Below are positions 24,356-34,081 of a stretch of 64,000 nucleotides of DNA, piece after piece. Within the stretch, counting starts at the first letter, position 1. The number at the start of each line of letters is the position of its first letter. The DNA lies in the NCBI GenBank assembly GCA_001599815.1, contig BCIA01000005.1:4286472-4350471 (forward strand), written 5' to 3'. Source of the stretch: Furcasterigmium furcatum. Taxonomy: Eukaryota > Ascomycota > Sordariomycetes > Glomerellales > Plectosphaerellaceae. The notes below the pieces were generated by a model, which ran no database searches, was not told where the DNA came from, and saw only the letters and a list, made by a program, of their open reading frames with translations. The position numbers and the translations under genes are program-made.

Positions 24356-26718
24356 ATGCCCCGAGTCCAGGATCCCGATCACGCTCCCGTCAGCGACATA
24401 CCCGCCCGGAGGCGTTGCTCCGTCCGCGGGTGTCAATCACGACATTGTTATCGCACGTTCAATGATCAACGCGTCTACTCGTCGTACTGCAAGCACCGTG
24501 AGTTGCCTGAATACTTACACCGAGCTTCTTAGTATGCGCATGACGCGACTGACAGGCCGCGAAGACACTTGCCTCTGCCGGGACCCGGATACTGGGCGCT
24601 TCTGTCGAATCTCGACGAAGAGAGATGCAGGCTACTGCTCAGTACGTGAGTGACGCCACATTTGCTGCTTGGACACGGCGACCAAAGCTGCGGCTCGAGC
24701 CATCCTCCTTACTAAGATTGACGGGCAGATGGGAAATGCGCGGTTGCGTGGTGTGTGAGGACACCGGAGCTGCCGAGACTCATAAGCGGCCTGTCGCCCA
24801 GTGTCCTCCCTCACCCTGATCGCCAGTTCCTCTGCGACCAGCACGCCGGCGCACCACCACCCTCCGCCGGCGCTGTCGGCCTCTCTGCCACTGATGCTCC
24901 CGGCGACGGGCAAGGTATCTCCTCGCACCATACCCGGAGCGCCGAGCATGCGTCCGGGCGGCAGCACTGCCGGCGCTCCTTGGAGGCCGATGCCAGGCGA
25001 GCAAGGGAGCCTCAAGATCCAGAACGTGAGGCAGAGGCGGTAACAGCCGCTCTCGCGGCAATGGAGGCGTACCTTGCATCAGCGGGTTCCCCTGAGTTGC
25101 CGGACGTTGAGGCTGGGGAGGCAAGAGACTCTCGAGACCTAGAACGAGGATCCCGTCTCGGAATGAACAGGGCGGAAGAAAGCCCTCCTTCTCACTTCGA
25201 CGCGATTTTCCCTTGGCGGGCGGACATGGAGTCGACATCGTTGCATCGTTTCGAGCAGCTCAGGCCTCGCAGCTTTGCCGATTTGAGATCAGATCGACCC
25301 CTGCCCCGAGGCACTAGACGGCCTCCAGGAGACGACTGGCAGTTTGTCGAGGACGTTTCCATCCCACCTCCGGAGCCCCTCGACCTGCTCGCCGGGTTCC
25401 GGGGCCTCGCCGTCTCGGACTCATGTAGATCCATGGGAAGGTCTGAAACGGATTTGGCCAGGGTGAGGCGAGTCCCCGACCTCGCCACGGTCAGTACTCA
25501 GGCCGCTCCGCCCCTTTCTCAGCTCCTACGGCCTTCCTCGGAACCCCGACCACTACTCCCAGAACCCCAGTTCTTCTCAGGGCCGGTCAGTATAACCCAG
25601 CTCAGAAACTGTGTTGTTCGCAGACTAACTCCACGACCAGATATCCGACAGTTGGGCCTGGATGGAGAAGATCGACCAGATGAACCAGGTGATTCGTGTC
25701 AACCATAGTGGCAAACCGAGAGGTTACAGGCCCCGAATAGCAATCCTCGACACGGGCTGCCACACCGGCGCACAATGCATCATGACCCTGCCAGACGGCG
25801 AAAGGCGACTGAACGGGCGATGGGCAGACTGGGTCGGCGGATCGCAAGACCCGTTTGACGAGGATGATGGCCAGCATGGGACGGCGTTGGCAGCCCTGGC
25901 GCTGAGAGTTGCCGCCCACGCTGATATATTCATCGGCCGCATCGCGCGAGGCACGGCAGATCTGGATGGAAGCACGAGAAACATCGTCGAGGTACGAGGC
26001 TACTGTTCTCTTATGCCTAGGCAGTCCAGATCCGAGGCACCATGACTGACATCCGAGCGCGCCACAGGCCATCTACTACGCCGCCAACACTTGGCAGGTC
26101 GACATTATCAGCATGTCGTTTGGCTTCCCGGGCTCGGTACCCGATATACACAACGCCATGGGCGAGGTCGTGTCTTCCCGCCGGCGTGAAGGGAGAGACA
26201 TCCTCTTCTTCGCCGCGGCGAACAACGACGGGCTCAACACGAGGGAAGCCTTCCCGGCCAGCGACGCCAACGTCATCTCGGTCCGCGGCACTGACCATCT
26301 CGGCGCCTTCAACCAGGCATACAACCCCGCGCCCTGGCCCAGCAGAGCGGCAGGCCTGCGCCTGGGGACTCTAGCGACGGATGTGCCGTTTGACTGCAGC
26401 ACGCGAGAGGCGTGCAAGTCAGGGTGTTCCATCGCCACGCCTATCCTCGCGAGCATCGCGTCCTCGATCATCTATGATGTTGACCGGCTGACCGGCGATG
26501 ACGAAGACGGCCACTTCCTGCGGAGCAAGCTGAGGACGAGGGACGGCATGCTGCATGTCCTGGGCCGGATAGCATCTCACGCGTCGGACCAGTCGCTGCA
26601 GAAGTACGTCGCGCCGTGGACGTTCTTCAGGAAGAAGGATCAGAGCAGGCTCGCCCTTGTCAGGAGCGCGATCGATGACCTGGAGCCGCAGCATGATGCC
26701 TCGCGAGCAGGGGGATAA
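24356..26718 (+). CDS. HET-Q2-like subtilisin-type protease with Cys/His-rich N-terminus
   Basis: Five exons are proposed: 24356-24497, 24556-24645, 24729-25585, 25641-25991 and 26068-26718, giving 696 residues. The N-terminus carries repeated Cys/His modules (RRCSVRGCQSRHC with YCKH; CLCRDPDTGRFCR with YCSVH; a late LCDQH), probably zinc-binding. A charged, Pro-rich linker follows. The S8 domain has Asp in IAILDTG (about 400), His in DGQHGTALAA (about 442) and Ser in GCSIATP (about 600), where the usual GTS is GCS; the strand IISMSFGFPG is also typical. With no signal peptide it should act in the cytoplasm. It lies tail to tail, 89 bp from the gasdermin-like gene, the same gene pairing as HET-Q2 and HET-Q1 of Podospora. 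Activation of that neighbour by cleavage is inferred. Confidence 0.82.
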
Positions 26719-26807
26719 GCCGCTGGTTACATGGTCGGGTCAAAGGGCTATATCATGAGTAATATATTAGTAAAAATGATGATTAATATGTGCCGCGTGA
26801 TTTCTCG

Positions 26808-27683
26808 TCATCTGGACTGGGAATTCTCGTGATCGCCGCTGAAGGCCCAGGCATACTGGTCATCACTGGGACTGAAGACCATGCCCTCCTGAAGCTCAAC
26901 CAGGTCCGCCTGCGGCGCCTCGTCCACCTCCAGGCCGACCCGCGCATCATCTTCCCCCTCCTTCTCGTCCTGCCCTTTCTTGCGGCCGCTGGTGAGAAAC
27001 ACCGCACGGTCCACGAAGTCGTCCACCTCAAAGTCCGCGTCGTCGCCCTTGCCTCTCCTCCTGATCCTCAGCAGCTGGTACGCGAAGATGATGTCGTTGG
27101 CGAGCTCGGAGTGCTCGGCCCTGCGCTTTTGCGTGCCCAGGTCGACAGAGGCGCCGGCGCTCAGCTCGGGGGTGACAGGAGCCCCGCCGCCTACCGCCAC
27201 GCCGCGATCGGACGAGTCCGTCCGGGCGAGCTTGAAGTCGCGCGCGATCTTGAGGCCGGTCACCATGTAGACGCAGCCGCGACGGAATCCCCTGCGCGAG
27301 TTCAAGACCGTGCGGACGCGGTTGTCGCGGGCGCGGGTGACGATGTCCTCGGCCGACGGCTCGAAGTACGTCGTCTCGAGGCGCGACATGTCGAAGGCGA
27401 CGGTGCCGGCCGTGGAGCGCCTCGCGCCCACGTCGAGGCTGGCGACGTCCAGAACCTTGGTCCACAGGTTTATGGTCGCGGAGCGGATCTTCTCGGTCTC
27501 CAGGTGCTTGTTGACCTCGACGGAGGTCCAGATGGTCGGGGGCGGCGCATCGGCGGGGAGCGTGCTGAGGGCGCGGTGCGGGCGGAACGGGTCGCCCACG
27601 ATGTTGCCGAGGGCGATCGGCCCGTCTGCGGGGAACGACCAGTTCGGCGCCAGCAGGTACGACGGGCTGGAGACTGTACTCAT
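26808..27683 (-). CDS. Fungal gasdermin-like pore-forming protein (RCD-1/HET-Q1 type)
   Basis: One exon encodes 291 residues from the ATG at 27683; the frame upstream opens only with GTG. I assign it to the fungal gasdermin family from the N-terminal motif (LAPNWSF, then GPIALGNIVGDPFRPHRAL, about residues 11-40) and VYMVTGLKIAR at about 136-147. Both are placed as I remember them in RCD-1 and HET-Q1 relatives, and the length fits. The N-terminal part would form the membrane-permeabilising domain. The C-terminal part has a Lys/Arg/Glu/Asp-rich stretch at about 230-262, which could be an exposed segment before a short C-terminal regulatory tail. Known fungal gasdermins cause regulated cell death, either after cleavage by a partner protease or through meeting of incompatible variants. 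The adjacent subtilase supports the first mode. No alignment was possible, so the family call is by recognition. Confidence 0.7.
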   Translation of the reverse strand: MSTVSSPSYLLAPNWSFPADGPIALGNIVGDPFRPHRALSTLPADAPPPTIWTSVEVNKHLETEKIRSATINLWTKVLDVASLDVGARRSTAGTVAFDMSRLETTYFEPSAEDIVTRARDNRVRTVLNSRRGFRRGCVYMVTGLKIARDFKLARTDSSDRGVAVGGGAPVTPELSAGASVDLGTQKRRAEHSELANDIIFAYQLLRIRRRGKGDDADFEVDDFVDRAVFLTSGRKKGQDEKEGEDDARVGLEVDEAPQADLVELQEGMVFSPSDDQYAWAFSGDHENSQSR

Positions 27684-28022
27684 GGTGGAAGTGAGCTTGT
27701 TCAGTTGCTTTGGGCTCACAGCTACATTGAGTTGGCAACTGAACTGAGCGGAGATGGGTATTCAGCTCGGCCCCTGCAAGTTGAGAGGATCGCAATGAAG
27801 ACTGGATCAGCACAGGGGTTTTTATCAATCATTGCCTACCAAGGCGCAGTGCACTGTGGCGCGACCACCACTCACTTTGGCATGGAAGTGTGGGGGTGGC
27901 CATACTGCATCCGCCTCACATTGTTAGTGGATGCCGTCGACTTACACGAACATGTCTTGGTGATTGGCCGGCGGGGTGTGAGCGCGCGGACAAAGTCCAG
28001 GAGTGTGCCGGCGCGGGTATCA
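27684..28022. other. Upstream region of the gasdermin-like gene
   Basis: This 339-bp stretch is the likely promoter of the minus-strand gasdermin-like gene. A minus-strand open frame through it (GNRIFILPDD at about 28045, LLDFVRALTP downstream) looks partly protein-like but has no start of its own; see the tentative gene beside it. Confidence 0.5.
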
Positions 28023-28492
28023 TCAGGCAAAATGAATATACGGTTGCCATAGCAGAATGTTTTCCCTCTGAAGCTCCTTGGAGGCCTTTTCGAAGCTCTG
28101 AAGCGGGACAAAGTTGCGCTTCTTGTTATCCCAATGCGGGATGACCAGCGTCTTCGCCAGCCAGGTCGATTTGGGCGAGAAAGTCGGCTGAACCTCTTCA
28201 GTGCATTCCGATTCCAGGACGCAAGGCGCTGGATTAAACTCATCGCTAAACAGCCCTGGCAAAGCAGTCTCGTTGGTGGAGGAAGAGTTGTTCAGGTTGG
28301 AGTTGCTGCCCTGACAGAGCCAGCTTTTCGATGGTGACGGGCCCGGTGAATCGAGGGCGCTAACGGCGGGAGGCCCGAACCGTCGGGGCCCTGCATTTAG
28401 CGGGCACTTAGTCAGGTCCTTGTACCAGGTCCTTGTACCTCCAATTAACCAACGACTCGGTGCGAGACTCCGTCCTTCTCTTCATCCTTCAT
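28023..28492 (-). CDS. Tentative small protein of unknown function
   Basis: A possible two-exon gene, 28492-28450 and 28390-28023, would encode 136 residues (59-bp phase-1 intron, acceptor AAATGCAG). The evidence is a long open frame with plausible composition (Asn/Ser-rich start, then STWLAKTLVIPHWDNKK and FVPLQSFEKASKEL) and a frame-keeping splice pair. There is no known domain. The frame stops after QPYIHFA, while another frame just beyond reads protein-like sequence, so the true product could be longer with a lost base, or the locus could be a decaying gene. It could also be a chance frame in the upstream region of the gasdermin-like gene. Confidence 0.25.
28413..28438. repeat. 13-bp tandem duplication
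   Basis: CAGGTCCTTGTAC occurs at 28413-28425 and again at 28426-28438, inside the intron proposed for the tentative small gene. Probably a slippage product. Confidence 0.75.
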
Positions 28493-29562
28493 GGTGCCTC
28501 CCCTCGCAACATGGCAACCTCCGTGGCCGACCACATGGAAACTCTTCCGCCGTGAGCCCGTCGCGTTCATCGCCCGTCACCTCCATCGTTGGAAACCTCG
28601 TCATGGACGGGGGATTTCCGTTTCGACAGGGTCGATGGACGAAGCCTCTTTCCATCTGTCCTTCATGAGCCCCTCCGTATCTCTGTCCTAGCACATACGA
28701 CCATACCCGTCAGAGAACTCGGCATCCCGTCCGCTCTGCCCTAGATAAACTGGCGAGGGCTGGATTAGTAGTTGGGTCGGTGACGACCAGCGAATACCCG
28801 GTGTTGTATGTTTTGCCTCTCTTTTTGATACCCCGTCCCCTCGCCCTATTCGGCCTATGCTGGCCGTCCTCCTTCCATTGCCGCTTTTGAGCCAAGTGGT
28901 GGACGGGCAGACGTAACTCCCCCTCCTCCGCTGCTTCGCTTTCCCCTGGTTGCGTGCCCGCGCCTTTGTCGAACTCTTCTGTTTCAGTTTCCTACGTAAA
29001 GTTTTGTCACAGGAACAAGCTCTGGATCCAACATCCGTTCGGCTGAGGACCCCGGTTAAACCCCGGTTGATGTACTGGATCTGCCGGAACCCGTACCTAA
29101 CTGCACTTGTCTCTCGCAGTTACGTCGCATCTTTCAATTCAATTCATACAACAGTTCAGCACCCAATCGCTGCTCTGATACGTCTCCTGTCTCCGCTCCT
29201 GGTCTAACGTTAAGCATAAATGCCCTGCCACCCCTCGCCAACAGATGACACAGCGGAGTTTGTGGGCCGCCATCCGACAAAGATGCCAAGATGCTCGCCA
29301 AGACCGAACCCGGAGAGCATGGGGAAGACTGAGTGTCTCTGCCATCTCAACGAGCGACGACGACGAACATACTATCAGCGATACCATGCTGTGCGGAATG
29401 CCTAGAAAAAATTTGATGTTGGAACATCTGGCCCATCGCCCAGATCGCCCATGAGCGCTGCGGACCCCACGTCGCATTGATGCCCTAAAACCCGTCTTGA
29501 GAAGGCTTATAATTACTCCTTGAACTCCCGGGCAAGGACTGTATCGCGAGCCATATCTCAAA
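28493..29562. other. Intergenic, no gene seen
   Basis: About 1.07 kb before the 3' end of the acyltransferase gene. Several small frames exist on both strands, none with a recognisable motif or a consistent exon structure. It should include the upstream region of the tentative small gene and the 3' UTR of the acyltransferase. Confidence 0.55.
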
Positions 29563-31107
29563 CTACAGTCCAGCATCAATATGCTCCTGAATCTTGGCCC
29601 ACATCCCCCTACTCCGATACCCGCAAAACCAGTAGTTGCCCTGCCCGTCCTTACCCATGAACAGGAACCCCTCCCCAAACTGGTACGGCATCTGGCTGTG
29701 GTTGATATAGCTCGGCACGCACGGCGCGGAGGGCGGCCGCACGCACGCGGCGGACAGGTCCATGTTGAACAGGTCCGACCGGGCCCAGTTGGAGAAGCTG
29801 AGCTGGTGCGCCTGGGCCGTGCCGAAGAAGATCGGCAGCAGCACCGACTGGTCGCGGTACATGGCGTAGTACGCCTCGATCTGCCCGCGCGACCGCTGCA
29901 CGTTGACGGCCGCGCGGATCAGCGCCGCCGTCGCGCTGAGCGGCCGGCCCAGCACGTCGCCCGCCGTGAGCAGAACGTTGATGAAGCCGAAGCAGTTGGC
30001 GACGTACGGCCGCCCCGGCGGCAGCAGGTCCGCCTCCAGTGTCTTGCGCAGCGAGCCCGTGATCTGCAGCGTGACGGGCCTCTCCGAGTCCGGGGGCAGG
30101 TGCGACAGGGCCGCGCGCGCGACCCATGCGGTGAGGACGTCGTTCTCCGTCACGAAGGGCTCCGGGTCGCCCGGCCGCGCCTGCGCCTGGAGCTCTGCTC
30201 TGGAGGTGCGGCATATGTTGTCCACGAACCCCGCCGGGAGGCAGACCATGCGGTTCTCCTTGGCGCGGAACGCCAGGTCGGCGATGTTGTTGAAGGCCCA
30301 GCCGGCCATCTGGCCCGTGGACATGCGGTGCTGCTCGAGGGCGTGGGGCTCCTTGGGGTGCTTGCCGAGCTCGGCGCACGGGTCCGAGAGGAAGCCGGCT
30401 TGCGGGAGGACCTCGCTGTCCCGGCCCTCGAGGCACTTTATCCAGTTCTCCATGACCGCCTTGTTGCCCATGGTATCGCAGGAAATGTGCAGCCAGTGAA
30501 GCGTCACGAGTGTCGCGTCGTTGAAGGAGACGACGTGGAGCCCAAACATTGGCCTGTCCGAGTACAGGTAGTCGTCGACGGTGGACGGGCAGCCAGGTCC
30601 TTTGGCGAGGGGCAGAAATTCGTCGGGGTCGGCTACGATTCTGGGTCGGTTGTTCTCAGGCGCCGTGGGTAGCTTGCGTGCCAGCTCATGCTCCGACTTC
30701 TTCATGCCGTGCGTCACATGCGTGAAGGCAATGGCCGGGCGCTCTTTGGAGAAAGCCGCAGGAACATGGTATTCAACACCACCGTCTGCCTGTGTCCGGT
30801 CAGTTGTCAGTCAGGCAAGGGTGCTCGTTCGATGTTTGTCGGTCCAAAGAAGCCCTCGAAGTGTGTGGAAAGGGCGTACAGTGCTTCGAAGTCTAGCTCC
30901 CATTTTCCCCCACCCATCGCGTCGGACCAGGCGGTCGAGGGCTTCGCGGAGCTTCTCCGGGTCGAGGACATCATCGTAGACATGGAGGTTGTAAAGGGCG
31001 ATCCTCTTCATCAGCGGGTTGTCGTCCATGAAACCAACGGGAATGACTAGGTCGGCCTCAACCCGGGCCGGCGCCTCACGGCCAAACAAGCTTCCGAAGA
31101 TGGCCAT
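29563..31107 (-). CDS. BAHD-type O-acyltransferase
   Basis: Two exons, 31107-30880 and 30789-29563 (90-bp phase-0 intron), encode 484 residues. The catalytic motif HxxxD is present as HISCDTMG at about residue 177. The C-terminal half has the expected second-lobe features (VTENDVLTAWVARAAL; PYVANCFGFINVL; SNWARSDLFNMDLSAA in the place of the family's DFGWG region). The N-terminus (LHVYDDVLDPEKLREALDRLV) is the usual first-lobe helix. Fungal members transfer acetyl or other acyl groups from CoA to hydroxyls of secondary metabolites, for example the trichothecene 3-O-acetyltransferase group. No synthase gene is nearby, so the substrate is unknown. There is no targeting signal, so it is likely cytosolic. 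Confidence 0.8.
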
Positions 31108-32135
31108 GATGGCTCGGCGCGGTCTGTCGAGATGAGACGTGTTGGTGATTACCGCGATATGGAGCAGTCAACATACCGAGCAGGTGCTACGAGTACCTCG
31201 GGGAGAAGGGGAGGAGATTCACGTGGAGGTGCTTGGTGGTATTTTCAATGCGACAGCGCGCAGGTTGCATACAGCACATGTGGATTCATTGGCAAGTCAT
31301 GCTGTGATAACTACTTGTAACGACTAGGTGCTATGTAGCGATATTAACGACCATTTGCTTTCCTCCTTGCCCCTTTCCTGCCCCCCTGCCCCCCTGCCCC
31401 CTAGCCCCCTCGCCCCCTAGCCCCTCTGCACCTGTTGCACCGGCGTTGTCAGGGGTGGGTAACTCGGCAGAGGAAAGGCTTGGACGTAGGAGACGGCTGA
31501 ATTGTAGCAGTTCGAGCTGGTAGTGATAAGCTGATCCCTGGCCCCCTTTTATCGCTGTTGCACGTAGCCCTAAGTGCGGTATACTTGCTGACTTCAGCTC
31601 GAGGGATCTGAAGCCCTGACAGGCGTCGGGATCCCCTGATTTAACCCCAGTCTGACTGGCTCGCGGCAGCTGTGCCGGCCCCACATCGCCTCTGAAGATC
31701 TCAACGTTCTCGGTGGCTCGTTTCGAAAATCGAACTAGGGGGACTCGGAGAAGCGAGGACACAACGGGCCAGATTCCTCTTGTCTCCTGGTTCTGGCATG
31801 ACCTGGCCCCTGCCTTAATGCTACGGTTGCAAATTCTGATCGTCGCAATGCGGTCTGGAACTGGGAGTCTTATAGAATCCAAACTAGCACATGGGGAACG
31901 CCGAGGGATTATGCTCGAACCTGGGCAAATATCATATAAACGATGAGCGTTGCCCACTCGCCCGCCCATGTATGCGATCCCGAGATCGATCGTGTCTGAG
32001 ATGGGCCACCTCATCTTCCAACCTGTCCAGTCGTTTGAACTTTGTATCTTCAAGGCAGTGGCTCGCGGTCTATTCGACATCCCTTGCCAGTAGTCGTCCT
32101 CTTTCTGCTGGCTGAGTTGGCCCCAAGCCCTCAAT
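31108..32135. other. Divergent intergenic region with C-rich tract
   Basis: About 1.03 kb separates the minus-strand acyltransferase from the plus-strand membrane protein, so both promoters lie here. It contains a C-rich minisatellite at 31378-31427. A 275-codon minus frame crosses that tract but looks spurious. Confidence 0.6.
31378..31427. repeat. C-rich minisatellite-like tract
   Basis: About six imperfect copies of a 7-8 bp unit (CCCCCTG, CCCCCTAG, CCCCCTCG) lie in tandem. The C runs could form i-motif or, on the other strand, G-quadruplex structures. The tract lies roughly 300 bp upstream of the acyltransferase start codon. Confidence 0.75.
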
Positions 32136-33554
32136 ATGTCGGCATACGCTCCTTTCACCCCCGAGTTCGAGGGCCTGACGGGCCAGGAGATCCAAGCGAT
32201 CGCCGACGCTCAGACGCGCATGCAGCCCGCCGGTGCTGGCATCGCCATTCAGGGCCTCTTCTATCCACTTGCAGTCATTTGTACTATTGTCTTCAGCCTC
32301 CGCACCTGGGTGAGGTTACGGAACGAGAACGGCGCTGGATGGCAAGTAGATGACTGGCTTGCCGCCGGAGGATTTGTATGAGAGAAACTACTTCCCGCTC
32401 CAACATTATCACGCGAGGTCACGCGCCAGCTAACCTCGTCACCCTTGCAGGCTCCTTACCTTCCGGCCACTATCATTGGAATCATTGCCACGTACTATGG
32501 TGTTGGGGCTCCCGATAGTGCCCTCGCGAATCCTTTCATCAAGATTCGGGCTAAGCAGCTCCAACTCATCTACGAACTGGTGTATTTTGGGTCTTCCACT
32601 CTCACAAAGTTCTCCATTGCCTTCACCATTCTCAGGATATGTAGGCAGCGTCGCTACGCTTATGCCTTGTATGGCTCCAGTACGACCTCTGTTCTCCCTT
32701 CCCTCGACCATGTGCGCGGTAGACCGGATCGCTGACACGGACGTCGCACCAACAGTGGCAGCAATGGCACTCACGGGAGCAGTCGCCTTGGTGATTGTTT
32801 TCGCAGACTGCAAGCCTTTCGCAACGCGCTGGAATCCTCACCTGGGCAAGTGCTGGCTTCCCGCACCGACGGGCTGGTTCTACATCAGCTACATCGGCAC
32901 GAGCGTCCAGGTCCTCACCGACTGGGTCACCGCCATCACGCCCTTCTTCGTCGTGCGCACCTTGCAGCTCAATAGGAGGGAGAAGATCTCGGTCATCTTC
33001 ATCCTGGGACTCGGAGTCTTTGCCAGCTTGGCGGCCATCATGCGCATCGCCAGCTATCCTCAGACTGACGAGCGGAACTATCCGCAAGACCACATGGGTA
33101 AGATAAGACCTTGCCAGCTTGCTCCGCCTGTGATTACCTATACAATGACACAACCGACGCTAATAGCAAAAAAACGCGCATAGTCAAGGAGGCCCAGCTC
33201 GTGATCTGGTCACATCTGGAGGGCAGCCTCGCAATCATAGCGTGCAACCTGCCGCCCCTGCAGAAGCTGTTCAAACAGTTCTTCCGCTCCGCTATTAGTC
33301 GCACAGGCAATACCCGGTCGACCCCGGCGAACGGTACACAGCTCAGCCATCTCACGCCGATGGACGGACAGCGCACCGGGGGCTCGAGGATGGGCATCAG
33401 CAACAACTGGGACAGGATATCAGACACCGAAGACGACCACTCGAGCAAGCGTGGCATTGTGCGGCAGACGTCGGTCCGGGTGGAGACGAGCAGCGTTGAG
33501 CCCACGGACGACCGTTCACCAGCGTGGGAAACTGCGGTGAAGCCCATGGTGTGA
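32136..33554 (+). CDS. Fungal rhodopsin-domain integral membrane protein
   Basis: Four exons are proposed: 32136-32375, 32451-32679, 32756-33097 and 33184-33554, giving 393 residues. About seven hydrophobic helices are visible (LFYPLAVICTIVFSLRTWVR; YLPATIIGIIATYYGVG; MALTGAVALVIVFADC; ISVIFILGLGVFASLAAIM). They carry family hallmarks such as R-x-W followed by DDW, ADCKPF..W, GKCW and a late WSHLEGSLAIIACNLPPL. This is the fungal rhodopsin-domain family (Pfam Fung_rhodopsin, the fold of the SAT4 and PTH11-related proteins). The C-terminal tail is cytoplasmic, Ser/Thr-rich and disordered. There is no N-terminal CFEM domain. Members are proposed plasma-membrane sensors, but most have no known ligand. 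Confidence 0.83.
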
Positions 33555-34081
33555 GCTTCTCCGGGCAAAGAAGTTAGGCTCATTTCGTTCAATAGACGTC
33601 GTGAGGTGGCGCCACGGGCACACCTACCTACACCTCACAACGTGATAATTCCGGTCTTGGGGACGTCGTTCTTGAGGTGGTGCGCAGGCCAGAACACGCC
33701 GGTAGCCTTGTCAGTCCACGTCGTCTCGCGATTTCCCGTCAGTCCGTGGACGAAGACGATGCTGTACTCCGATTAGCCCCCAATAATGACGAGCCGACGA
33801 CTTGCATCATACGCTTCAATGCTTCGTGTGACGGACCAACCAGTGCGGCCAAGCAGGGTCAAATCGATCTATTTACACGTGATCACAGAATAGCGTAAAA
33901 GGCGGGTCTAGATAACAGAAAGCTGTGATAAGGAAGCTGCCATTTGATGGTGGGGAGAATTCACTTTCTATTCGGCAACTAATTAACGGCTGCTGCTTTC
34001 ACAAGGTGGACCCACCCACCCCTCATATTCCCTGTAGATCACACACAGCCCCGAGACACTCTTTGCCGGAGTGTCGACTCA
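33555..34081. other. Intergenic between two plus-strand genes
   Basis: About 530 bp with no supported gene. It should hold the 3' UTR of the membrane protein and the promoter of the kinase-like gene. Confidence 0.55.

Noticed and set aside
26790..28052. 420-codon plus-strand open frame over the gasdermin-like gene
   Set aside because: Antisense shadow of the minus-strand gene, with no motif.
29581..30672. 363-codon plus-strand open frame
   Set aside because: Antisense shadow of the BAHD acyltransferase exon.
31331..32158. 275-codon minus-strand open frame
   Set aside because: Its C-terminal Gly-rich part is just the C-rich repeat read in frame, and the rest has no protein-like pattern. It also overlaps the start of the rhodopsin-domain gene.
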